A DNA stretch of 63,900 bases from Calditrichales bacterium. GTDB lineage: Bacteria; Calditrichota; Calditrichia; Calditrichales; J004. A program made the translations under genes and the position numbers. Under the pieces are notes generated by a model that worked only from the letters and a program-made list of their open reading frames with translations, had not been told where the DNA came from and made no database searches. This document shows positions 36,692-46,320 of the stretch, piece by piece (the stretch's first letter is position 1; the number at the start of each line of letters is the position of its first letter). The stretch covers positions 1 through 63,900 of the forward strand of contig WGCN01000005.1 in NCBI GenBank assembly GCA_015493745.1. Direction: 5' to 3'.

Positions 36692-37577
36692 CTTGCTTCA
36701 GGATTTCGTTATACAGTATCTTGCCGGGGGCAGGCATTTTATCGTGGTCTGATTTTAAATGTTTCAGGGCCAGGAATTTATCCTGTTTTTTGATGACAAT
36801 GTTGTTCTGGTAGCAAAGGACAATTTCATTTTCCCTGGAGGAAAGGAAGGTTTGACGCATATAGCTATTATGTAATATGGAGGCGTCTCCAACCCGCCAC
36901 TCCCTGCCGTCATGTGTAAAACGCGCCATTTTATTGGGCGTATTAAAGGCCTTTACCCGCCGCGCAATTTCGCGGGCGCTGTCGCTAAAGTCGATTTGCA
37001 GGTGCTTTTCGCGAAAAGAGTAATAAATAGCCTTTCCCGGCTCTTTCTCTTTTTTCATGGGTGCAAATTTTCTGTGCCATGCCCTGTTAAAGACCTCTTT
37101 TTCCGCCCGAAAGGTAAGCTGGTATAATAAACCGGCATCCATTGTCGTTTCGTACTCTATCTTAATTTTACTGATAATATCTCCCGCGTCGATAGCGTCG
37201 TTCATGTAATGACATGTGGCGCCGGAGTCCCGCCCGAATAAAAGCGCTGCAGGCTGCGGATCGGCTCCCTTCAGATCCGGCAAACATGAAGGATGAATAT
37301 TGATAAACTGCTTTTCCGTATCTTTCCGCAGGCGGCTTACGGGCAATATATGCGGCAAGCCGTTGGCAATCAGAAAATCAAATGACAGCTCTTCCAGTTC
37401 ATCAACAAAATTCCTTTTCTCCGGGAGCGCTGTATATACCATCCGCTTCTCCAGTAAAGTCCTTTCCAGCCAGGAGTTGGGCACGGCATAAATTTTTATG
37501 GGCCGGACGCCCAATCGAAGCATTTCCCCCAGCACATAAAATCGATTACCGGCAAACACAAAGCCTTTTTCCAGCAT
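36669..37577 (-). CDS. Formyltransferase family protein (methionyl-tRNA formyltransferase-like fold, sugar N-formyltransferase candidate)
   Basis: FLIANGLPHILPVSRL...FINIHPSCLPDLKGADPQPAALLFGRDSGATCHYMNDAIDAGDII. Confidence 0.82.
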   Translation of the reverse strand: MLEKGFVFAGNRFYVLGEMLRLGVRPIKIYAVPNSWLERTLLEKRMVYTALPEKRNFVDELEELSFDFLIANGLPHILPVSRLRKDTEKQFINIHPSCLPDLKGADPQPAALLFGRDSGATCHYMNDAIDAGDIISKIKIEYETTMDAGLLYQLTFRAEKEVFNRAWHRKFAPMKKEKEPGKAIYYSFREKHLQIDFSDSAREIARRVKAFNTPNKMARFTHDGREWRVGDASILHNSYMRQTFLSSRENEIVLCYQNNIVIKKQDKFLALKHLKSDHDKMPAPGKILYNEILKQGVEDEVE

Positions 37578-37580
37578 CTC

Positions 37581-38774
37581 TTATTCCCGGAAACATTCGT
37601 CAGCCGTAACAAAGCCTTTTTCCCAAACCTGCCTTACAACCCCGCATACCCTTTCCACATCGGCCTCTTCCATGGCGGGATAGAGCGGCAGGCAGATCAC
37701 CTTTTGCGCGGCGGCTTCGGCCACGGGCAGATTTTCCGGCACGGCCGACGGCAATCCGCGATACATGGGGAAATGGCTGATCAGCGGATAAAAGTAGCGA
37801 CGGGCGTAAATATTACGCTCCCGCAGGGCCCCGTACAGAGCGTCCCGACCCCCCTGCTCCACAAATACCGGAAAATAGGCCCAGTTATGTTCCACTTCCG
37901 GAGCGCGGTGCAACAGGGTCAGCCCCGGCAGACCGGCCAGCAATTCCCGGTACAGACGGCTCAGTCTTTCCCGGGCGCGGATGCGCTCATCCACATATTT
38001 CAGCTGCAACAAGCCCAGGGCGGCCTGCATCTCATTCATTTTACCGTTGATGCCCGGCGCCATCACCGTGGTTTCATCGGCAAAGCCGAAATTTTTTATA
38101 TAATCAATGCGCTGCTTCAGCTTGGCGTCATTGGTTACTATGGCGCCCCCTTCCATGGTGGTAAAAATCTTGGTGGCATGAAAACTCAGCACCGAAAGAT
38201 CGCCATAGTTCAAAATACTTTCCTGTCCCTCTCTTACGGCAAAAGCATGGCAGGCGTCATAGATCACCTTCAATCCGTAAACGTCGGCGATGCGCTCGAT
38301 TTCGCGCACATTGGCGGGATTGCCGTAAACATGCACCGGCAGGATGGCCGTGGTATTTGGCGTGATCAGCGCTTCAATACGCGCCGGATCGAGATTGAGG
38401 GTCAGGGGATCGATGTCGCAGAAAACGGGCGTTATGCCGTTCCAGTTCAGGGCATGGCTGGTAGCCACAAAGCTATAGGGCGTGGTGATCACCTCCCCTT
38501 TGATGCGCAACACTTGCAGGGCCGAAAGCAGGGCCAGCGTCCCGTTGGAAAAGAGGCTGACATAACCGACCCCCAGATAGTCCGCCAGGCGTTCTTCCAG
38601 CTGCCGGTGAAAAAGACCGTTGTTGGTCAGCCATTTCCTGTCCCAGATTTTTTCCAGATAGGCGGTAAACTCCTCCAGTGGCGGCAGATCGGGCCGCGTA
38701 ACCATCAAGGCGTCGCCGGAGCTGTGCGCCGTTTCAAAGGTATTTAACAGGTCATCTTTGCTCATCGTGTCCAT
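37581..38774 (-). CDS. DegT/DnrJ/EryC1/StrS family aminotransferase
   Basis: YVSLFSNGTLALLSAL, VIYDACHAFAV, SFHATKIFTTMEGGAIV. Start MDTMSKDD at 38774 chosen over ORF start 38870. Confidence 0.92.
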   Translation of the reverse strand: MDTMSKDDLLNTFETAHSSGDALMVTRPDLPPLEEFTAYLEKIWDRKWLTNNGLFHRQLEERLADYLGVGYVSLFSNGTLALLSALQVLRIKGEVITTPYSFVATSHALNWNGITPVFCDIDPLTLNLDPARIEALITPNTTAILPVHVYGNPANVREIERIADVYGLKVIYDACHAFAVREGQESILNYGDLSVLSFHATKIFTTMEGGAIVTNDAKLKQRIDYIKNFGFADETTVMAPGINGKMNEMQAALGLLQLKYVDERIRARERLSRLYRELLAGLPGLTLLHRAPEVEHNWAYFPVFVEQGGRDALYGALRERNIYARRYFYPLISHFPMYRGLPSAVPENLPVAEAAAQKVICLPLYPAMEEADVERVCGVVRQVWEKGFVTADECFRE

Positions 38775-39013
38775 CTGTGCGTTCCATATAATGTTTATCC
38801 TTCGGGCCTTTACCCTAAACGGACGATATGAAAACTTATCTATCAATATCCGTGCCATGGAAAACGACACATGCTAAACTACTGAAAATATATAACTTAT
38901 AAATATACCATTCCCATGCGGGGGCGTGTCCGCGCCTTAACGGATGGAAAGATTTTCTGAATGGCGGGAATAAATTGCCCTTTACAAAGGCCGCGGGGAG
39001 GAAAGCCCGGTTG

Positions 39014-40027
39014 TTACAATTTTATTTTTTCCCCGGAAAGCGAATAATAGGCGGCTATGATGCGCTGCTTCTCCGTTTCCGGCAGGCGAACGGCGTTCCG
39101 GCTCTCAAAGGAATCCGGCCCGTAATAATTACTATGCAGGGTAAAGCCCAGATGATTGAATTTTTTATTAACCCCTTGCCATACCCTTTTGGGCGCGATA
39201 CAAAAATCATCATAGTCAATATCAAGCCGGCGCGCCGCGGGTAGTTGTTGCAGTTGTTCTTCTATCAGCTTATTAGTATAGTAGACCTGTCCCGCCACTT
39301 GCTTAAAAGCTGTTTGCGTAGCCAGCCGGGCGTATTGCGGGATTTTATGAGAAAACCAGCGGGTCGTATCGCCAAACATGCGCTGACGGGCTCTGTAGAT
39401 CGATTGTGCCGTATAATAAGGATGACGACGGACAAAGAAAAACAGGGCATTGGGCAGCATGGTGCTTAAAAAGGATATTTGCAGACATAACTGTATGGCT
39501 TTAAAGACAAGGGGACGATCCAGAACCGATTCGAATGCGGCCAGTTCGCTCCGGGCATAAGCCACATCCAGGCCGGCAACCTCTTCGATGCAATAATCCA
39601 GGTTTTGCGTGCGACCATATAGATGATCCCAAAAGGCGGAAAAGTCATTGGGGGCAAACAATCCGCGTGTCTGTCCCAAGTCGGATGAAAAAAAATCTTC
39701 ATTATCGGCGCCGGGCAGCATCACCTCTTCACGGAAGGATAACTCCGGATCGGTAAGCATCCTTTGGATTTTGGCCCCCAGATAGGGCGCCTTATAAAAA
39801 CGGGCGATCAGATTGCTGGGGTAACTGAACAGCCCGGTGGAGGCCAGCCATTGCATTACCAGCGTGGTGCCGCTGCCGGGAGCCCCGACGATAAAAATAA
39901 CCGGATATTTGGGATGGGCCCTTTTGCGGGCGATGGCCTCGATTTCCGTGGCGGCCAACAGACTGTTTAGATCATCAAGATACTTCTCCAGTCTGGCGTT
40001 TTTCTTAAACTCCGCGGTAAGGGGCAT
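39014..40027 (-). CDS. Sulfotransferase family protein
   Basis: PVIFIVGAPGSGTTLVMQWLASTG; FFFVRRHPYYTAQSIYRAR; RLDIDYDDFCIAPKRVWQGV. Confidence 0.83.
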   Translation of the reverse strand: MPLTAEFKKNARLEKYLDDLNSLLAATEIEAIARKRAHPKYPVIFIVGAPGSGTTLVMQWLASTGLFSYPSNLIARFYKAPYLGAKIQRMLTDPELSFREEVMLPGADNEDFFSSDLGQTRGLFAPNDFSAFWDHLYGRTQNLDYCIEEVAGLDVAYARSELAAFESVLDRPLVFKAIQLCLQISFLSTMLPNALFFFVRRHPYYTAQSIYRARQRMFGDTTRWFSHKIPQYARLATQTAFKQVAGQVYYTNKLIEEQLQQLPAARRLDIDYDDFCIAPKRVWQGVNKKFNHLGFTLHSNYYGPDSFESRNAVRLPETEKQRIIAAYYSLSGEKIKL

Positions 40028-40980
40028 TAAGCACTCCTGAACTCATCGTGTCGGTATTTTGGGAAAAAGGGACTATCCTCCTTTCCTCTCTCCTTACTTA
40101 ATCGGTCATATACCCCCGGGTTCATTACTTTTCCGCACAACATGGACGGTAAATTACCTGTTGAAAATCCCCGTTTGAATTGTGCCAGGCCATTCCCGGG
40201 ATCATCACTGTTACCGGCAACACCGCCCAGACCGGCCACGGCAATCCCCTTCCGCTTAAAAAAATGGAGCGCTTCCCACATGATGGCGTAGGTGGCACGC
40301 AGTTCATAACCTCTTTGCGATGAGGCCCCCAGATGGTAATACACCCGGTTTCCCTGTTCCAGCCACAAATGCATGGCCACGGTTTCCTCCCCTTCCCGGG
40401 CGGCAAAAAGATGCATCTCCTCCATGGCCAACTGCCGGGCAAAGGAGGATGGGGAAAACAGCGCCGCGCCGCCGATATGGTGCCGTTCGATCAGTTGAGC
40501 GTAAAGATTGATCCATTGCGAAAGACAGGCCTCTTTATCGGTGACATGATCGACGGTCGCTTTTTTTAGGGCCCGGCGCGCCTTATAACGGTGACCCGGC
40601 GATACAAAGTCTTCAATATTGCGGGAAAGATCGGCAATAAAATGGGACTTTAATTTTACATGCCGTTCGGGAAAAAGGGTAAAAAGATCATGATAGGAAA
40701 CATCGGCCAGCGGATCCGCCACCACGGTAACGGTGACAAATTTCTCCTTATCGAGGCCGGAGAAGTCATTTTCCAGCAAAGACCAGTCCCGTACATCAAA
40801 AAGCGGATAAGGAGCGGCAAGGTCAAAATATGGGGTACCTGCCAGCGGCCGTTTTATCAGCCATCCTCCGGCCCGCGCCAGGGGCAGGGCTTCGCCGATA
40901 TGATCACAGGCCGCGGCATATTCCGCACTACGGTAGCCCTCACCCGTTTGTGTGTAAGTCAATGCGGAAACGGCGCCCAT
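40027..40980 (-). CDS. GNAT/FemAB-like acyltransferase
   Basis: YKARRALKKATVDHV...LFAAREGEETVAMHLWLEQGNRVYYHLGASSQRGYELRATYAIMWEALHFFKRKGIAVAGLGGVAG, then FKRGFSTG. Confidence 0.8.
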   Translation of the reverse strand: MGAVSALTYTQTGEGYRSAEYAAACDHIGEALPLARAGGWLIKRPLAGTPYFDLAAPYPLFDVRDWSLLENDFSGLDKEKFVTVTVVADPLADVSYHDLFTLFPERHVKLKSHFIADLSRNIEDFVSPGHRYKARRALKKATVDHVTDKEACLSQWINLYAQLIERHHIGGAALFSPSSFARQLAMEEMHLFAAREGEETVAMHLWLEQGNRVYYHLGASSQRGYELRATYAIMWEALHFFKRKGIAVAGLGGVAGNSDDPGNGLAQFKRGFSTGNLPSMLCGKVMNPGVYDRLSKERGKEDSPFFPKYRHDEFRSA

Positions 40981-40983
40981 GGC

Positions 40984-41865
40984 TTATCCCAGATACTGCA
41001 GAATATTCAGATTAATGGTTTTGGCCGTTACCTGTAAGGCGGCCTGATAGGATATCTGTTCGGTTTGGAAACTGACGATCTCCTTATCCAAACGGGCATC
41101 CCGCGCCTCGGAGCGGAAACTTTCCAGATCGATATTGGTCTGCTCCAGCCGGTTGCGAATCAGGCGTAAATTGGAAGAGCGCGTACCCGCCAGCGCCGTC
41201 AGCCCCAACATTTTATCCCCCGCCGTTTTCAGGTCATCAATCGTTGCCCGGATGGCGTTCTCGTCATTGGCGCGTAAAGAGGTTATCAGATCGCTCATGG
41301 CATCAAACACACCCGTATCCATTATCGACTGACCATCCACATTGATCTCTATGCTCACATTCTCGGAGTACTGGCGCGACATGCTCTGATCGTTACCCAG
41401 ATAGGAAACCACACCGGCATTTTCCACAAAGGGGTTCTTGATTTGCGTATCGCTGCCGGCAAAAACACTTTTATTAAGATATTGAGAATTGACTATGCTC
41501 AGGGCTTCCTGCAACAGCGACTCGGTCTGATCGGCCAGGGTATTACGTATATTGGCATCCGCCTGTCCGTCAGCTCCCCGGTTAGCCATATCCTTGGCCT
41601 GGATAACCACCTCGCTCAGGGATTGCATCAGGGAAACCGTATTGTCAATCCAGGCTTCGGAGGAATCGATATTGCGCAGATACTGTTCGTTTTGGGTGAT
41701 ACGGGTGGTCATCCGTTCCGCCCGTGAGAAGGCGGTGGGATCGTCGGAAGCCTTTTGCACCCTGCGGCCGCTGGAAATACGGTTTTGGATATCATCCATA
41801 GCCTCCCGGCGCTGGCCCAGCCGGTAAAGGGCATTTCTGCTTAACATGGTTTGTGTGACACGCAT
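40984..41865 (-). CDS. flgL: Flagellar hook-associated protein 3
   Basis: MRVTQTMLSRNALYRLGQRREAMDDIQNRISSGRRVQKASDDPTAF and C-terminal SYQAALQVTAKTINLNILQYL. Confidence 0.93.
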   Translation of the reverse strand: MRVTQTMLSRNALYRLGQRREAMDDIQNRISSGRRVQKASDDPTAFSRAERMTTRITQNEQYLRNIDSSEAWIDNTVSLMQSLSEVVIQAKDMANRGADGQADANIRNTLADQTESLLQEALSIVNSQYLNKSVFAGSDTQIKNPFVENAGVVSYLGNDQSMSRQYSENVSIEINVDGQSIMDTGVFDAMSDLITSLRANDENAIRATIDDLKTAGDKMLGLTALAGTRSSNLRLIRNRLEQTNIDLESFRSEARDARLDKEIVSFQTEQISYQAALQVTAKTINLNILQYLG

Positions 41866-41888
41866 CGTTTATACCTCTACTTCCCTGT

Positions 41889-43247
41889 TTAGCGTAAACT
41901 TAACACTGTCTCTAACATTTGATCGACGGTATTGATGATTTTCGCCGCCGCCTGATAGGCCTGTTCATACTGGACAAGTTTGGTCATCTCCTCATCCAGG
42001 GAGACGCCGGCCACCTGGTCCTTTTGAGTTTGCAGATTTTGGGTAATCAGTTCCTGGCTTTCGCGAAGGAACGAGGCGTTATCGATATCGGAACCGATGA
42101 CGGAGAGCAGATTGGTGAAAAAATCCGACGGCGCCTGATTCTCCACAATGGTATCAAACTGCAAATTAAAGATGGATTCCGCCACGCTGTTGCTGCCCAC
42201 CCCTTCCGTGGCCGCGCGGGTGGCGATCAGGGTGGGGTCTTCCACGATGGCCGCGTTCATGCGAAAGGAAGAGGCCCCGCTAACACCGTCGTCAAAAAAG
42301 TTTACACCGGTGGTGCCGGCAACATTATAACCGGCGGCATGCAATTCATTTACCTTTTCGGCCACATTCACGGCCAGGGTATCCAGACTATCCAGATAGG
42401 AGGGAACTTTATTGTTAAAGGTATCCACCAGCCCGGCCAGGCTGCCCCCCTCTATTTCCGGCTCATAATTGCTGTCCTTGAAAACCACACCCACCGACTG
42501 AACGGCGCTGTCTGTGTTATAGTTAACCGATAACTCATTTTGCTTGGTATCGGAGATAAGAATGTATCCGCCAAAGAAAATACTCACCTCGCCGTTGTCC
42601 TTTTCCTTGACATTTATATTGATCATTTTGGAAAGTTCGGTGATCAACTGATCCCGGCTGTCCATCAGATCGGGATTATCGCTAACCCGCAGTTCCTTGT
42701 TGATATTGATAAGCTGTCTGCCGATACGGTTGATGTCATTGACCGTGGATGTAATTTGCGGTTTTACCTGTTGCTGGAATTGCAGGGTGCGGTTATAGGT
42801 ATTGTTCATGCTGTCGGCCAATAGCTGTCCCTTGTTTTTAACCAGGCTGCGCAGGGCATCGCTTTCGGGATCATTGGCCAGATCATTCCAGGAGTTCCAG
42901 AATTCGCTTAACACACTGCTCAGTCCGCCACTGCTGGAATCGCCAAAGATGCTTTCCACCTGTTGCAGCAGGGCTTCGGACTGTTGATATTTGGACAGGC
43001 CGGCGTTTTCACGCCACAGGGCCGTTTCGGCAAAACGCTGCCGGGTGCGCATCAGGTCGGCCGGGGCCACTCCGGAGCCCAGGCGCCCCAGAACGCCGTT
43101 GGTTTGTGTCAGGTTGCGCAAATCCACCCGGCGGCGCGTATAGCCGGGATTGTTGGCATTGGCAATATTTCCCGAAGTGACGTCGATAGCGGATTTATAA
43201 GCACTTAGTGAACGCCGCCCTATTTCAAACATGGATGATATGGACAT
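41889..43247 (-). CDS. flgK: Flagellar hook-associated protein 1
   Basis: FEIGRRSLSAYKSAIDVTSGNIANANNPGYTRRRVDL...C-terminal KLVQYEQAYQAAAKIINTVDQMLETVLSLR. Confidence 0.95.
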   Translation of the reverse strand: MSISSMFEIGRRSLSAYKSAIDVTSGNIANANNPGYTRRRVDLRNLTQTNGVLGRLGSGVAPADLMRTRQRFAETALWRENAGLSKYQQSEALLQQVESIFGDSSSGGLSSVLSEFWNSWNDLANDPESDALRSLVKNKGQLLADSMNNTYNRTLQFQQQVKPQITSTVNDINRIGRQLININKELRVSDNPDLMDSRDQLITELSKMININVKEKDNGEVSIFFGGYILISDTKQNELSVNYNTDSAVQSVGVVFKDSNYEPEIEGGSLAGLVDTFNNKVPSYLDSLDTLAVNVAEKVNELHAAGYNVAGTTGVNFFDDGVSGASSFRMNAAIVEDPTLIATRAATEGVGSNSVAESIFNLQFDTIVENQAPSDFFTNLLSVIGSDIDNASFLRESQELITQNLQTQKDQVAGVSLDEEMTKLVQYEQAYQAAAKIINTVDQMLETVLSLR

Positions 43248-43252
43248 AGTGT

Positions 43253-43672
43253 TTATCCTTCACTTAAAGCGGCCCGGGCGCGTCTGACCCGCGGGTACAT
43301 AGTGGATTGACGCCAGGCGGTATCATCGGTGGCCGACAGGTTATAGCTTTCCATAGCTTTTGTATACGTTATGCGCAGCCTTTCACGGAAGCGGTTCCAA
43401 ATCTGCTGCTCTTTTCGCGGCAACAGGGCGATAAGTTCCGGCAGAGTGGCCTCGGTGTGCCCCGGAATAAGCACGGCGTAAAGTAAAGCGGTGGCCGCCT
43501 TTCTCTTGCGGGTTAATTCCGCCGCTTTTCTTAATATCCTTTCCGTCACCATTTTCCCTTCTCCGTGATTTACCGGCCGGGTCATTATCTTATAAACCCA
43601 TCCGTAGGCGGATATTTCCTGCACTATCAAATCCAAAAGATGATCATAGGCCTCGCGCTTGAATTTTTCCAT
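43253..43672 (-). CDS. Uncharacterised protein in the flagellar operon between flgN and flgK
   Basis: Start MEKFKREAYDHLLDLIVQEISAYG inferred from ATGA-type overlap with the flgN stop (43674); ORF track extends to 43741. Helical; no family recognised. Confidence 0.7.
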   Translation of the reverse strand: MEKFKREAYDHLLDLIVQEISAYGWVYKIMTRPVNHGEGKMVTERILRKAAELTRKRKAATALLYAVLIPGHTEATLPELIALLPRKEQQIWNRFRERLRITYTKAMESYNLSATDDTAWRQSTMYPRVRRARAALSEG

Positions 43673-43673
43673 A

Positions 43674-44180
43674 TCATGCACCATAATTGACAACGGTTCT
43701 CCCGGGTGTTTTGGAAACGCCCTCACGCGTATAAAGCGCATAATCCTGACCGCTTTCCGGATAACAATAGGCCACCAGGTCCTGCATCAGGCTCAGGGAA
43801 GTGTGAATAAGCATGGTATTCTCATAGGTCAGTCTTTTCAGGGTATTTACCGCTGTTTCCAAACGCTCCTTCATGGAAAGCCATTCCGGTTGGCGCGTCA
43901 GGTCATGGTACTGAATAAAATCATTCAGGGTATTCAGTTTTTTCTCGCCTTCTTCCGGCATTAGCCGGGCGAGCAGGAGGGTTCTCAGGCCGGTAAGTTT
44001 TTCGGCACGTTTCAGTAAGGCGTTTTCCATGGAGCTAAAACGGTTAATTTCAACCGTATCACCATCCACCAGCGCCTTTTGTTTGCCGCGCGCCAGCTCT
44101 CCCAAATTTTCATAGGTGGATGTTTCCTCCAGTAATATGGAAAACAGCTCATTCATTTTAGTGTTACTCATAATCCTCAT
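43674..44180 (-). CDS. flgN: FlgN-like flagellar chaperone
   Basis: Position between flgJ and flgK; helical LFSILLEETSTYENLGELARGKQKALVDGDTVEINRFSSMENALLKRAEKLTGLR. Confidence 0.75.
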   Translation of the reverse strand: MRIMSNTKMNELFSILLEETSTYENLGELARGKQKALVDGDTVEINRFSSMENALLKRAEKLTGLRTLLLARLMPEEGEKKLNTLNDFIQYHDLTRQPEWLSMKERLETAVNTLKRLTYENTMLIHTSLSLMQDLVAYCYPESGQDYALYTREGVSKTPGRTVVNYGA

Positions 44181-44553
44181 CCGTTAAGGGGTTTAATAGC
44201 ATTGGTGTTTCAACGGCCGGCATTTGGTTCAGCAGGGACAAATCCGGACTTTCCTTATCCTTCAGGGAATTATAGATAAAATCCGCCATCCCGATCCCGC
44301 CCTGTTCGGCCATGGCTTTGCTCATAACTCCGCTAAACATCATGCTGACCATATTTTGTTTGTTATTCTCCCGGGGTACGGTCTTTTCCATCGCTTTAAC
44401 CAGAGTATTCAAAAACTGGGCTTCCATTTTCTTACTGACCTCCCGCAAACGGGCCTCTTCCTTATTAAGAGGGTCGGCAGTGGCGTCTTGTTTTAAACTT
44501 TGTGCCGGTTTATTGAGACTGACAAAAGCTGTGTCTATTTTAAAATCACCCAT
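44164..44553 (-). CDS. flgJ: FlgJ N-terminal-type rod-binding protein
   Basis: LREVSKKMEAQFLNTLVKAMEKTVP...MVSMMFSGVMSKAMAEQGGIGMADFIYNSL. Confidence 0.87.
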   Translation of the reverse strand: MGDFKIDTAFVSLNKPAQSLKQDATADPLNKEEARLREVSKKMEAQFLNTLVKAMEKTVPRENNKQNMVSMMFSGVMSKAMAEQGGIGMADFIYNSLKDKESPDLSLLNQMPAVETPMLLNPLTDEDYE

Positions 44554-44563
44554 GAGCATTCCT

Positions 44564-45703
44564 TTAGTTAATAATAAGCTGTGCCCGTAAGGCACCGGCC
44601 TGCTTAATGGCCTGGAACACAGCGATGATATCGCGCGGTTTTAACCCCAATGTGTTCAGGGCCAAAGCCAGATCGGTTACGGTGGTGGTTTCCCGGATAA
44701 CGGCGTTACGGGCTTCTTCCTCGTCCACCACGGTGTTACTGACTTCCGCCACAACCGTGTTTCCGCCGCTGCTAAAGGCATTGGGCTGGGAGATCACCGG
44801 CGTGGTACGGGTATGGATGGTCAGATTGCCGTGTGAGATCATTACCTCGCCGATGGTTACCGCTCCTCCGGCCACAATGGTGCCGGTGCGCTCATTAATG
44901 ACCACCCGGGCCTCCACATCCACCTGTACCGGCAGGGTTTCTATGGAAGAGATAAAGGTAACGGCGCCCTGATAGCTTTTAAGGGAATCGGGCAGGGTCA
45001 GCTCCACGATACCGGGCCCCAGGGCTTTGGCATACTGAGTCTCTTCCGTGGCCGTGACCTGATTGATGGCCGCGGCGATGCGGTTGGCGGTGGTAAAATC
45101 GGGTTCCAGTAAAAAGAGGCGCATGGGCTTGTTAAAATCGTAATTCTGCTTATCGGGCAGAGCGGTCAGAGTGCCGCCGTTGGGTACCCGGCCCACCAGG
45201 GCGTGATTCTTGCGCAACTTTTCCCCGGAGCGTGTTTCCACATTAAAGCCCCCGATGGAAAGCGGCCCCTGGGACATGGCATAGGGTGTGCCGCCGGGGT
45301 CCATCAACGGTGTGGGTAACAACACGCCTCCTTCCAGACTGGTGGCGTCGCCCAGGGAAGAGACAACGATATCAAAGTGGGCGCCTACCGTGCTGAAGGG
45401 TTTGAGAACCGCCGTAACCATCACCGCCGCCACATTGCGCGTTCGCAACTGCCGCCGGGGAACGGTTATACCGAAGCGCTCCAGCATGTTGCTGATGGTC
45501 TGGATGGTGAATACCGAACCCCGGTTGGTGGAAGAACGGTCTCCCGAGCCGTTCAGCCCCACAACCAGACCGTAACCCACCAGGCTGCTTTGCATGTTAT
45601 TCTCAAAGGAGACAACATCCTTTATCCTTACCTGTCCGTTCACATCCGTGGCAAACAGGGCAAGCAGCAAGGCCAGATTCAGGGTTTTCATTAAGCTTTT
45701 CAT
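44564..45703 (-). CDS. flgI: Flagellar P-ring protein
   Basis: VRIKDVVSFENNMQSSLVGYGLVVGLNGSGDRSS; VVINERTGTIVAGGAVTIGEVMISHGNLTI. Confidence 0.96.
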   Translation of the reverse strand: MKSLMKTLNLALLLALFATDVNGQVRIKDVVSFENNMQSSLVGYGLVVGLNGSGDRSSTNRGSVFTIQTISNMLERFGITVPRRQLRTRNVAAVMVTAVLKPFSTVGAHFDIVVSSLGDATSLEGGVLLPTPLMDPGGTPYAMSQGPLSIGGFNVETRSGEKLRKNHALVGRVPNGGTLTALPDKQNYDFNKPMRLFLLEPDFTTANRIAAAINQVTATEETQYAKALGPGIVELTLPDSLKSYQGAVTFISSIETLPVQVDVEARVVINERTGTIVAGGAVTIGEVMISHGNLTIHTRTTPVISQPNAFSSGGNTVVAEVSNTVVDEEEARNAVIRETTTVTDLALALNTLGLKPRDIIAVFQAIKQAGALRAQLIIN

Positions 45704-45715
45704 TTTACGGTTCCG

Positions 45716-46312
45716 TTACTTTAGTGATAAATAACCGAGTGCGGCGGCCACCATGCCCAGTCCGACCAGCTTGGTCAGTGTGCTGCCGAAGAAGCCGTCG
45801 TCTATTAAATTGGTAATGCCCCCTTTTTTGTAAATAATCTCCGCATCGGCCACATTGTAGGAGTAGACGGTATTGGCGGTGGAGATATCGCGGGGACGCA
45901 CATAGCCTTCCAGGCTCATCACGTTCTCTTCGCCATTCACATTAAGCGTCCGCTCCCCTTCTATTTTATAGGTGCCGTTTTCGGTAATCTCCGTAATGCG
46001 CACGGTGATGCGTCCGCGCAGCTTATCCTTCTGGCTGGTGCCGTCACCCGCCCGGGAATTGGTGGACAGGTTGCTGGAGGCGCCGAACAGGGGCAGAAAG
46101 GAGGTCACGTTACCGGTGGCCTTGGCCCCCAGTTTCATATCACTGGACTGGGCGCTTTTATTTTGTGATTCCCGCAAAGCATCCGCGCTTTCAATAACCA
46201 GTACCGAAAGCACATCTCCGACCTTGCGGGCCTTGACATCCGAATACAGGGATTGTGAAACGGCCATCTGCGTTAACAGGATCAAACCGGTCATGATATA
46301 TTTTATTTTCAT
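45716..46312 (-). CDS. flgH: Flagellar L-ring protein
   Basis: SLYSDVKARKVGDVLSVLVIESADA; ITVRITEITENGTYKIEGERTLNVNGEENVMSLEGYVRPRDIS. Confidence 0.95.
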   Translation of the reverse strand: MKIKYIMTGLILLTQMAVSQSLYSDVKARKVGDVLSVLVIESADALRESQNKSAQSSDMKLGAKATGNVTSFLPLFGASSNLSTNSRAGDGTSQKDKLRGRITVRITEITENGTYKIEGERTLNVNGEENVMSLEGYVRPRDISTANTVYSYNVADAEIIYKKGGITNLIDDGFFGSTLTKLVGLGMVAAALGYLSLK

Positions 46313-46320
46313 AACGACTC

